IMG/VR virus record: IMGVR_UViG_3300031673_000370
Span: 1-28,078 of that record
DNA: 28,078 nt
Reading direction: 5' to 3' (one strand)
From: a virus
The position numbers were made by a program, and so were the translations under genes. Positions 15,901-21,802 of the stretch are shown piece by piece. The notes under the pieces are model-generated. The model had not been told where the DNA came from. It was given only the letters and a program-made list of their open reading frames with translations, and did not search any database. Position 1 is the first letter of the stretch. Each line of letters opens with the position of its first letter.

Positions 15901-17018
15901 ATGTAATCGTCACCTGCCGGTGCAACAACCTTGAACGCCACCATCGCATAGGCTTCGTACCAATAAGCGTCTTTAGCGCCTGATGAGACATTTGCCATGC
16001 CCATTTCAAGCGAATTGACCAAAGCCTGAGACCATGCAGATGCGCCCTGCGGAGTATCGGCGGCATAAAGTTTAAGCCATGTAGGGGCAGTTGGGTCGTC
16101 TATGTTGTCATTTACGTAGTCACCATCAGAAACAATGACCTTGTTGCCGTAGTCATCAGCACCGCCGCCATCCGTTTCGTAATACCACATGAAATTGACG
16201 GCTACGATAGTATCGCTACCGCCAATACCGGCAAGGTTGCCGCTGCCACATTCATCCATCACAACAGAATAACGATATATATTAGCATCACCATCCGATT
16301 GACAACCGTCAGTTATAACTGGCGGATCGCTGTCGAGATATGTATATAATGCATCAGTGATTTTTCCTAAATTTCCCCAAGCGTCCTCATCAGGGTATCC
16401 CGAAATAGTATCTTGGTCAGTTCCCTCTCCTACCGGGCGAGCGGCTAAAACTCGGATGTCACCGAGGTCAGAACTGCTTAAAGTGTCACTGATAGCAAGA
16501 TCGTCAAAATATATATCTGCACTTACTGACGAACCAATACCTAATTCAAATCCATAACCGGATGATCCCCAATACGCCGAACTTAAATCTACCTCGTCAT
16601 GCTCAAGACTACCATCGATCCAAACATAGCTTTGTGTTAAGCTTAAAGATGCAAACGATATTCGATGCCACTGGCCGGTACTTAACTGGGTTGTGCCATC
16701 AAACTTTTTTGTGTTTGCTACATATAAGTCAAGCTCGCCGTTTGTAGTTAATCTAATATTTGTCATTAACGTGCCGGCACTGCCGCATATAAGAGTGTCT
16801 GCATTGGGCAAGGCGTTGATATATATATAAAATGTTCCTGCACGTACATAACCTGACGCCGCTAAGAACATAACATGAGCCTCATCCGATGATGGATTAC
16901 ACCGCATCCCATAGTTACCAGAATGAGCCGCTCCAACAACAAACGTAGGCGAACCGACAACGCTCGCCCAAGCGTCTGCCCCACCAGTTTCAAAACCATC
17001 ATGGAATATGAATGCCAT
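12996..17018 (-). CDS. Giant fibre-like protein, LamG-like N-terminus and about 48 SLGLTD repeats, 1340 aa
   Basis: Residues 1-185 look like a LamG/concanavalin-type domain (FHDGFETGGADAW, HSGNYGMRCN, GQWHRISFASLS, YVWIDGSLEHDE, IYFDDLAISD). Residues about 190-365 are a Gly/Asp-rich linker domain with a WYYETDGGGADDYG strand. Residues about 371-1319 consist of about 48 repeats of 20 residues, with consensus near R-T-L-A-D-S-L-G-L-T-D-S and a variable ten-residue segment. The last 20 residues (LMKAAWAFMVMRQTHN region) are a hydrophobic cap. A fibre or adhesin on the virion is the natural guess because it sits beside beta-helix and virion genes, but the domain order (binding-like domain at the N-terminus) is opposite to most tail fibres. 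Start: ATG after TAA of a micro-gene. Confidence 0.7.
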   Translation of the reverse strand: MAFIFHDGFETGGADAWASVVGSPTFVVGAAHSGNYGMRCNPSSDEAHVMFLAASGYVRAGTFYIYINALPNADTLICGSAGTLMTNIRLTTNGELDLYVANTKKFDGTTQLSTGQWHRISFASLSLTQSYVWIDGSLEHDEVDLSSAYWGSSGYGFELGIGSSVSADIYFDDLAISDTLSSSDLGDIRVLAARPVGEGTDQDTISGYPDEDAWGNLGKITDALYTYLDSDPPVITDGCQSDGDANIYRYSVVMDECGSGNLAGIGGSDTIVAVNFMWYYETDGGGADDYGNKVIVSDGDYVNDNIDDPTAPTWLKLYAADTPQGASAWSQALVNSLEMGMANVSSGAKDAYWYEAYAMVAFKVVAPAGDDYIRTFNDGVGITDAQTKLFALIRILAATLGVTDANTHTKTMFRGFDESMGVADDKSRNIVALRTLAESLGITDANISTKGILRTLADSLDIADSQFKGEGKVLADSIGVTDARTFGQSAIRVLAESLGLTDEQVASAGFIKTLAESLGLTDAQIASVVFNKTLAETLGLTDSMAGTKGQFRTIADNLGLTDDAVRSSVILRVISESLGITDLPSSISVLDRIVADTIGLTDAGMINGIAARILESLGIADSTAKGEAKIISDSLGLTDEATRIIIVVRVLAESLGLTDNISSLLAEIRTVSDDMGITDLMAATKGQYRTVADSLGLVDSSSKLHIALRTLSDDLGLTDSVVKLLAINRIISDSEGLTDGTVLARMLVETDSLGLTDDFTKLLALVRTQSDEVGLTDSLTSLFAIMRTVADSIGLTDEANRICSTLKVIAESLGLTDSVSSVWAALRTVADDLGMTDLMSEDFVPGGEAFVRTMNDALGLTDSSSRIHVALRTLSENLGLTDSVVKLFIVSRLVSDSEGITDGVVLSRVLLVTDGLGMTDSLTRLLTILRTQDDPVGVTDSLTSLLSILRTVLDAMGISDSRTKDEGKVIADSIGVTDSVTHVYAILKTIADSLGMADDIGRVWTVVRTLASSLGITDEMDAEGIGNILKTINNSIGLTDSTSKTFIALRVISESLAISDSVVSLFAISKLVSDSEGITDGLTLKRVLAVTDALGLTDDFTKQLSIVKTESDEVGLTDALGSLLVMLRMVQENIGITDSQSKGEGKSLADSIGLTDSASRVYVAVKTIADSMGIADDMGRIWTVLRTVADSLGITDAIDTDGVGNYFRTINNALGISDSTERVFVTLRVLSDNLGLTDAMASLFAVSRIISDSEGITDGIALGRLIALTDTLGISDSVTKLIDYLRTQGDAIGTLDAMIRVSVAIRSINDSMNITDEEIHQLSGLMKAAWAFMVMRQTHN
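13060..15905 (-). repeat. Protein-coding tandem repeat: about 48 units of about 60 bp, with 534-bp higher-order unit
   Basis: Units of about 60 bp encode about 20 residues each (core LADSLGLTDS). The sub-motif SDSEG(I/L)TDG marks corresponding positions at about 13242, 13776, 14310 and 14799. The first two intervals are exactly 534 bp, the last is 489 bp, lacking one unit. So a nine-unit block was duplicated, with one block short by a unit. Bases have diverged at many synonymous and other sites, so the duplications are old. It is a gene repeat, not a CRISPR array. Confidence 0.9.
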
Positions 17019-17105
17019 TTACAGCCACCATTCCCCTGTAATCGGGCCAAGTTCTTTGTTCTGGCATTTTGAAGTCATCGGATATTTCGCCCCTGTATTT
17101 GCCAT
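17019..17105 (-). CDS. Possible micro-gene, 28 aa
   Basis: ATG at 17105 opens a frame of 28 residues (MANTGAKYPMTSKCQNKELG, ending GEWWL) that stops at TAA directly before the ATG of the giant fibre gene (TAAATG). A perfect GGAGGAG lies 11 bases upstream, inside the end of the preceding 53-residue gene. That SD and the tight fit suggest translation; the length makes it uncertain. The C-terminal GEWWL has some resemblance to the EWILGEP motif of its neighbour. No function is assigned. Confidence 0.4.
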   Translation of the reverse strand: MANTGAKYPMTSKCQNKELGPITGEWWL

Positions 17106-17108
17106 AGC

Positions 17109-17270
17109 TTACGCCGCTCCTCCTATGGCAACGCTGTAATCGTAAATAATCGGCGAAGGTTCAGGGCCTTCTTCAGTATTATCTATCAGGACATGCGGCT
17201 CGCCCAAAATCCATTCATATACAGACTGAGTAGCTGCCGGTTCGCCAAGAATCCATTCATTCTGTGCCAT
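17109..17270 (-). CDS. Small hypothetical protein, 53 aa, with EWILGEP repeat
   Basis: ATG at 17270 overlaps the TAA of the beta-helix gene (TAATG), with a GGTGAG SD a few bases upstream. The frame runs to TAA at 17109. The protein has a repeated motif: NEWILGEPAATQS then YEWILGEPHVL, eighteen residues apart. The rest (EEGPEPSPIIYDYSVAIGGAA) is acidic then Gly/Ala-rich. It could be a small virion adaptor between the beta-helix and repeat proteins, or a subunit of them, which is inference from position. Another possibility is that the 53- and 28-residue frames are pieces of an older, longer gene. Confidence 0.6.
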   Translation of the reverse strand: MAQNEWILGEPAATQSVYEWILGEPHVLIDNTEEGPEPSPIIYDYSVAIGGAA

Positions 17271-18931
17271 TAACTCACCACAGGCTTAATGTCAACGTCT
17301 ATGTATTCACTGGCATCCTCATACTCGGCCAGATAAAACCAGAGATAAACCCAACCTGTTCGTAAGGGTGTAATTGTTACTGAGAACGCTGTCCATTCAG
17401 CATCGTTTGTTATGGTTTGAGTGGAATCAATCTCCGTTCGAGCGGCGGATGCCCCGTTGGATAAGTATGATGCACGGAGAAATGCTTCGGATGCTGTCAA
17501 GGCACTGTCCCACGCAGAGCCTGTTCTCGCATAGACGGTTATCGTTATCTCGACAGATGCCGATGCCCAGATGCGAGAGAATCCTCGTAGAGTATCTCCA
17601 AGAATCAAAGGAAAGTTAGGCCCACATTGGTCACTTGAAAGCATCTTCGCATAAGAGTCCGCTCCGCCGCTTCTTGGCGAGGATGTCTCTCTCGTAATAA
17701 TCCCAGAAGGAAGAAGCGTTCTATGCGATTCAAATACAGCATCCAAATCTTCTGTAAAAGTTCCGCCAGTATAATCGTAAGAGCCAAAAAAACTATCCCA
17801 TGTCCCATTATAGGAACAATTTCTTGCCCAAATCACCCCGCCGTATTGGCTTTGAATGCATGAAGTGCTAAAATTATTAGAGGGTTCAAAAATACAATCT
17901 AATAGATAGCACGTACCAGCATAACAATAGATGCCGATTTGAGAACCAAGTCCAGAACCGGCGTCAAATGTACAATTTTTAACTAATATCAATCCGGAGG
18001 AAATATATAATTGACCATTTATATGATTGATGTCACTAAAAGAACAATTATCAATAGTAGCATGGCCTCCTGTTTTCACCCATAAAGCAGAATATGTCGC
18101 TGAATCAGAAAAAGAGCAATCTTTGAAATACCATCCTAAAGACCTGTCAACCTGCCATCCTCCAGCAGTATCCGCCCATTGTCTAATATCGAGCCTTTCA
18201 ATCCACCAAAAGTCATCTGTTAATCCGAGAGCTTGATACTGAGCATCTTCAAAATCCACAATAGGCTTGACATCAGAGCCGTCGCTCCAAGGGTCATTAG
18301 TAACCGAGTCACAACCTATAATACTAATATAATCATCAACAGTTCCATCTTCATCGAAAGTAATGTCCTTCGCTTCCGTACCCTGGTCCCAAGTGATATT
18401 TGCCCTGAGAAAAGCCCTGTCTCCTGCCGTTCTAACCGTATCGGTCGTGTACTTGGTTATGGTTTTCCAGGCATTGCCGGTTGACAAGCCATCGTTTCCA
18501 TCGTTGCCGTTGTCGTAGTCGATATAGTAATCAGCCTGGTCGTGCAGATTAGTCCTCACAACAAGATCTTTTTCACGCAGTTCAACTTCTTTGAGACAGA
18601 CAGCCAGCTTGTCGAAAAGCCTCTGCTCCTTCTGGTTGGCATAATACCATTCATCCATCTTGGCCTTAACTGCGTCCAGTATTTCAGCATCGGATTTCAG
18701 CGCCTTACCATCGTCAGAAACTTTCACATCGAAGTTCCATTCTCCGACAAGACGCTCGCGTAGAGTATTTATTTTGCGAACGTACATCGGAATAAGACAA
18801 TCAAAATCCTTTTGAGAGCGATGCGTTATATCTCGATACTCGATCTTCTGCTCCCATGCCGCCTGATTCAATTTCTTGTAATCGGCATGAGTATTTATTT
18901 CATTTATAAAATAGTCCAATGACAGGTTCAT
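17270..18931 (-). CDS. Beta-helix virion protein with an unrelated helical N-terminus, 553 aa
   Basis: Residues 1-125 are helical and charged (DYFINEINTHADYKKLNQAA, DCLIPMYVRKINTLRERLVG, YYANQKEQRLFDKLAVCLKE) and look like a docking or connector domain. From residue about 132 a right-handed beta-helix follows: ADYYIDYDNGNDGNDGLSTG and NAWKTI, then repeated strands (WYFKDCSFS, ATIDNCSFSD, ILVKNCTFDAGSG, CYLLDCIFEPSN, WARNCSYNG) as in tailspike and pectate-lyase-like proteins. Residues about 420-553 are a jelly-roll-like end (SVEITITVYARTGSAW, GWVYLWFYLAEYED). A tail- or capsid-attached host-binding or polysaccharide-acting protein is likely; no catalytic residues are certain. SD AGGGAGGAAAG precedes the ATG. 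The position after a head-tail connector suggests the N-terminus anchors to the neck. Confidence 0.65.
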   Translation of the reverse strand: MNLSLDYFINEINTHADYKKLNQAAWEQKIEYRDITHRSQKDFDCLIPMYVRKINTLRERLVGEWNFDVKVSDDGKALKSDAEILDAVKAKMDEWYYANQKEQRLFDKLAVCLKEVELREKDLVVRTNLHDQADYYIDYDNGNDGNDGLSTGNAWKTITKYTTDTVRTAGDRAFLRANITWDQGTEAKDITFDEDGTVDDYISIIGCDSVTNDPWSDGSDVKPIVDFEDAQYQALGLTDDFWWIERLDIRQWADTAGGWQVDRSLGWYFKDCSFSDSATYSALWVKTGGHATIDNCSFSDINHINGQLYISSGLILVKNCTFDAGSGLGSQIGIYCYAGTCYLLDCIFEPSNNFSTSCIQSQYGGVIWARNCSYNGTWDSFFGSYDYTGGTFTEDLDAVFESHRTLLPSGIITRETSSPRSGGADSYAKMLSSDQCGPNFPLILGDTLRGFSRIWASASVEITITVYARTGSAWDSALTASEAFLRASYLSNGASAARTEIDSTQTITNDAEWTAFSVTITPLRTGWVYLWFYLAEYEDASEYIDVDIKPVVS

Positions 18932-18984
18932 ACTTTCCTCCCTTTGGAAAGTGATTTTATATAGATAACAAAAAAAAGAACTTC

Positions 18985-19506
18985 TTAGCCTCTTTCGAGT
19001 GTTCCCACGCCTATCAACTGTTTAATTAAGCCGTCTATGAGTGGATATTTCTTGACTTGGTTATATCCGCCGGAGTATGACACGCTCTTTGATATTGGCC
19101 CGACCGTGACGCTTGTGCTGCTGATAACGCCGGGCTTCGTTATGTCATCAAAAAGTGTATCTCCTTCAACAACTCGCAACGCAAGCTCCGCAGTTGCATC
19201 TTTTAGCTTTTGTGGGATTGCGTCACTGTCATAATACGCAGAATCGTAAGTGTCGCTCTTTTCCGCCCATATACGGGGCCATGCAAGCGACTGAGCATCG
19301 GAACATTTGGCCCCCTTCCAAAGTCCTGCATACCGAACGTCAAGATATTGAGTAGCAAGCCGAAGGGCCTTTTCCTTGACGGCCTCTGTAGCTGCTATCC
19401 ACAGCGCAGAGGCGCTATGTGCTAAATTGTAAGAATCGGCATCGGTCAACGACAAATAGCTGTCAGCATCCGTCTTGCCGGTTCCGTCCTCAACTACAAG
19501 AGCCAT
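18985..19506 (-). CDS. Head-tail connector (gp6-like / DnaT-like type), 173 aa
   Basis: The opening MALVVEDGTGKTDADSYLSL followed by DADSYNLAHSASALW and KALRLATQYLDVRYAG is the pattern of connector proteins, in which a helix bundle forms a ring under the portal. The middle (SLAWPRIWAEKSD, PQKLKDATAELALRVVEGDTL) and the C-terminal STSVTVGPISKSVSYSGG and YPLIDGLIKQLI match the same class. In databases this family is often labelled 'DnaT-like ssDNA-binding protein'; in a phage neck context it is a connector. SD CAGGAG overlaps the stop of the preceding gene. Length 173 is usual. It lies upstream of fibre-like genes, an unusual order. Confidence 0.8.
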   Translation of the reverse strand: MALVVEDGTGKTDADSYLSLTDADSYNLAHSASALWIAATEAVKEKALRLATQYLDVRYAGLWKGAKCSDAQSLAWPRIWAEKSDTYDSAYYDSDAIPQKLKDATAELALRVVEGDTLFDDITKPGVISSTSVTVGPISKSVSYSGGYNQVKKYPLIDGLIKQLIGVGTLERG

Positions 19507-19512
19507 TTGTTG

Positions 19513-19977
19513 TTACTCCTGATCTTCGGAAGCGTTTGTTTCTTCGTCCGAGCCGGTTTCTTCGCTGTCGGTAGCTCCGCTCGCTTTCTCGGCTTCTTGA
19601 ATTGCTTCGAGAATATCACCCCTTTTTGTCACTTTGGATACGTCGATATTGTTCAGTTTGGCGTAGTCCCTGAGTTTAGGAATGGTCATATTGACCAGCA
19701 ATTCAGGCTCCGGCTCAGGCATAATCTCGGGCTCAGGCTCCGGCTCCGGCACAATCTCCGGCTCAGGCTCGGGACCATCCAGATTCGCAGTCCCGGATCT
19801 CAAAATATCCATAGCATCGACCGGCCAGACTTTTATCCATCTCTTTTGAGCTATGAGCCAAAGACTGACCTTGCCCCGCTCGTCAATAGCCTCAGTAATC
19901 GGCCTTGCACTTTTTCTCGCCGCTTTCATTGCCTCATCCTTTTGTGCCAACATGACATCGACATTGATATCGACCAT
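19513..19977 (-). CDS. Head-neck protein with Pro-Glu linker and Rho-N/SAP-like C-terminus, 154 aa
   Basis: Residues 1-65 form a folded part (MVDINVDVMLAQKDEAMKAA, WLIAQKRWIKVWPVDA). Residues about 68-93 are a Pro-Glu repeat (PEPEPEIVPEPEPEPEIMP), a stiff linker. Residues about 95-125 (MTIPKLRDYAKLNNIDVSKV and TKRGDILEAIQEA) match the Rho N-terminal or SAP-like helix-turn-helix that small head-completion proteins often carry, and the tail is acidic (DSEETGSDEETNASEDQE). SD GGGGAA precedes the ATG at 19977. The acidic tail and HeH-type fold hint at DNA contact at the head vertex or a host-mimicking tail; neither is shown. Confidence 0.65.
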   Translation of the reverse strand: MVDINVDVMLAQKDEAMKAARKSARPITEAIDERGKVSLWLIAQKRWIKVWPVDAMDILRSGTANLDGPEPEPEIVPEPEPEPEIMPEPEPELLVNMTIPKLRDYAKLNNIDVSKVTKRGDILEAIQEAEKASGATDSEETGSDEETNASEDQE

Positions 19978-20005
19978 AATAATTCCCCTTTATGATTTAC
20001 CTGAT

Positions 20006-21208
20006 TTACCCCTTGCAGATTCGGCCCTGGTAATTGATACCTGTGCCGACATGCGTTCCGGCAACCACGGTATAGAGCCTGAGATAACGATACACCGTTC
20101 CCATAAACTCGTTTCTAAACGGCATGATGATTCTGCCGATAGACGTGACTATATCTCCGTTAATGGCCGCAGCCGCCCCAACCGCTACAGCCGCAATGTC
20201 GGTATATACGCTGGCAAAGGTCTCGGAGTTTGAGCCCTGCAGGAGAATGTCGTACCGCTCGTCGCCATCGGCACCGGCCCTTGTAGCCCCAAGCGTTAAC
20301 CCATCAAAGACGTTTGTGACCGCGTCGAATGTCTCGGTTGTCGCTATCGCATCGCTTGCAACCCCTTTAGTCTTGGCAGTTAGGATTGCAATGTCGGCGA
20401 CACTAAATGCGGCAATATCGACTGTCGGGTGCGCCGTCATAAGGGCGGCATATCCGGTCCCGGGCGTCCCGCCCAGAACAAAGGCTTCCACTATGCTGGC
20501 CTGGGTGTTCGCCGTTGCCGCCCCGACCTCGATATGGCCGTCGATATTATCCAATGCACCATTCATATCGAAGTAGTAAACCTTCGTGTCGATTGTCATC
20601 GTATCGCCATCGGCGCCGGCCGCCGTCGTTCCGAGCGTGCCAGCGTCGAAAATATTCGTTCCGGCGTTAAACGTTTCAGTTGTTGCTATCGTATCGCCCG
20701 CTACGCCCGTTGCTATTGCGGTAACGATAGAATCGTCAGCAGCAAACGCCCCCATTCTGACCAGGGGGTGCGGCGATGTAGACCCTGCGAAATATTCCGT
20801 CCCTGCCGTACCCGTCCCGTTGATTGTGGCCAAAATGTTTAGCTGTGTTGCGGCAGCAGTAGCACCAATTAGAATATCATTGACCAGGCTCGGCACGTCC
20901 TGGAACCTGTACGTAGTCGTGCCGATTGTCATGGTATCGACATTTACATCGACGGGATTTACATCCAATGTCAGCAGGCCCTGCGATGAATTGCCGCCCG
21001 TGCAGTTCGTATCGAGAGTCAGAGCGCCTTGGGCAGCCGATCCATCGACTTCAATGCTGGCAATATCAATCAAAAGCTCACAGTCAATAACGCCCTCACC
21101 GACATCGAGAATCTTGGCTACACCGCCCACAAGGGCGGCCGCCGATGCAGCAATGGCGCCTGCATCCTTCAAAACTAAAGCCGATTCGTAAGTAAAGTTG
21201 TGTCTCAT
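20006..21208 (-). CDS. Enlarged capsid cement (Bbp16-like) paralogue with inserted cassette, 400 aa
   Basis: Residues 1-58 (TYESALVLKDAGAIAASAAA, IDCELLIDIASIEVDGS) and the last 85 (DERYDILLQ, SIGRIIMPFRNEFMGTVY, YLRLYTVVAG) are clearly related to the 141-residue protein encoded just upstream (KASGAIAASAAA, DIIIDVTAMDIVGN; EMYDIIAQ, TIGRYILPFDNEYCGTIYP, VRLYTVTVG), which resembles Bbp16 capsid cement proteins. In place of the junction, about residues 60-315 hold the two modules DTMTIGTTTYRF and DGDTMTIDTKVYYF, the same cassette found in the tail tube. So this is a duplicate cement gene carrying an outward display domain, by inference. SD AAGGG precedes the ATG. A terminator lies just upstream. 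Confidence 0.75.
   Translation of the reverse strand: MRHNFTYESALVLKDAGAIAASAAALVGGVAKILDVGEGVIDCELLIDIASIEVDGSAAQGALTLDTNCTGGNSSQGLLTLDVNPVDVNVDTMTIGTTTYRFQDVPSLVNDILIGATAAATQLNILATINGTGTAGTEYFAGSTSPHPLVRMGAFAADDSIVTAIATGVAGDTIATTETFNAGTNIFDAGTLGTTAAGADGDTMTIDTKVYYFDMNGALDNIDGHIEVGAATANTQASIVEAFVLGGTPGTGYAALMTAHPTVDIAAFSVADIAILTAKTKGVASDAIATTETFDAVTNVFDGLTLGATRAGADGDERYDILLQGSNSETFASVYTDIAAVAVGAAAAINGDIVTSIGRIIMPFRNEFMGTVYRYLRLYTVVAGTHVGTGINYQGRICKG
20264..21029 (-). repeat. Inserted two-module cassette, copy in enlarged cement gene
   Basis: Second copy of the same two-module unit, here between the two halves of a cement protein. The entry side shares TLDTNCTGGNSSQGLL with the tail tube copy, the exit side ends near LGATRAGADGDE. 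It is slightly longer than the other copy because of a VNVDT stretch in the first module. Confidence 0.85.
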
Positions 21209-21242
21209 AATTTTTACCCTTATGCCTGGATATTGAGATTAA

Positions 21243-21276
21243 AGAACAAAAGCTTGCCGGCAATAAACCGGCAAGC
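21243..21276 (-). terminator. Intrinsic terminator after the capsid block, possibly bidirectional
   Basis: Forward 21252-21260 (GCTTGCCGG) and 21268-21276 (CCGGCAAGC) form a perfect nine-bp stem with a seven-base loop. On the minus strand it is followed by TTTTGTTCTTT, and a T-rich run (TTATTTTTT) also follows on the plus strand. It separates the 141-residue cement gene from the 400-residue paralogue. Confidence 0.8.
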
Positions 21277-21296
21277 CGACCTTATTTTTTACGTGA

Positions 21297-21722
21297 TTAG
21301 CCCGCTCTTTTTGCCAGTCTTGCGGAGTAAGTAATGCTGTTCGTGGCCCCGACCGTAACGGTATAAAGTCGGACATACGGATATATCGTTCCGCAGTATT
21401 CATTATCGAACGGCAGGATATATCGACCGATAGTATCATCCCTGTTGCAATCCGACCGCTTTGTCTCCATAGCACCTAAGCTTATGGCGCATCTGTCAAC
21501 AAGGGTTGCCGGCGTGCAGGCGAGATCCGGCGAAAGCTGAGCAATGATGTCATACATCTCATCATTGCCGACAATGTCCATAGCGGTGACGTCGATGATT
21601 ATATCGCCCTGGACCAGTCCTTCACCGATCAACGGAATAACTGTGGCGGCAGCAGAAGCGGCTATTGCCCCCGACGCCTTCAGGTTTAGCGTGGCATCGT
21701 CAACTGTGCGATTTCTTAACAT
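21297..21722 (-). CDS. Capsid cement protein, Bbp16-like, 141 aa
   Basis: A small protein immediately after the major capsid gene, as expected for a decoration or cement protein. Its C-terminus (TIGRYILPFDNEYCGTIYP, then VRLYTVTVGATNSITYSARL) has the 'P....n....yvrlyytv.G...' pattern of Bbp16-type cement proteins of Bordetella phage BPP-1. It likely stabilises the shell from outside. It starts after SD AAAGGAG (ATG at 21722) and ends right before an intrinsic terminator. The enlarged 400-residue paralogue follows, so both may share sites on the capsid. Confidence in the family is moderate; confidence in the paralogy is high. Confidence 0.75.
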   Translation of the reverse strand: MLRNRTVDDATLNLKASGAIAASAAATVIPLIGEGLVQGDIIIDVTAMDIVGNDEMYDIIAQLSPDLACTPATLVDRCAISLGAMETKRSDCNRDDTIGRYILPFDNEYCGTIYPYVRLYTVTVGATNSITYSARLAKRAG

Positions 21723-21802
21723 ATTAAACTCCTTTCAAGAGTTTACGTTTTGTATTAGTTGTATTTTCAAAAACAAATTCATTGCCGAAACTTCACTGCC
21801 GA

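Noticed and set aside
13060-15905. Regular repeats that might be a CRISPR array
   Set aside because: Units are in frame, degenerate and encode a continuous protein; there are no constant repeats with unique spacers.
18932-18984. TATATAAAAT region as a promoter before the beta-helix gene
   Set aside because: No fitting -35 element at a proper distance; A/T-rich spacers are common here.
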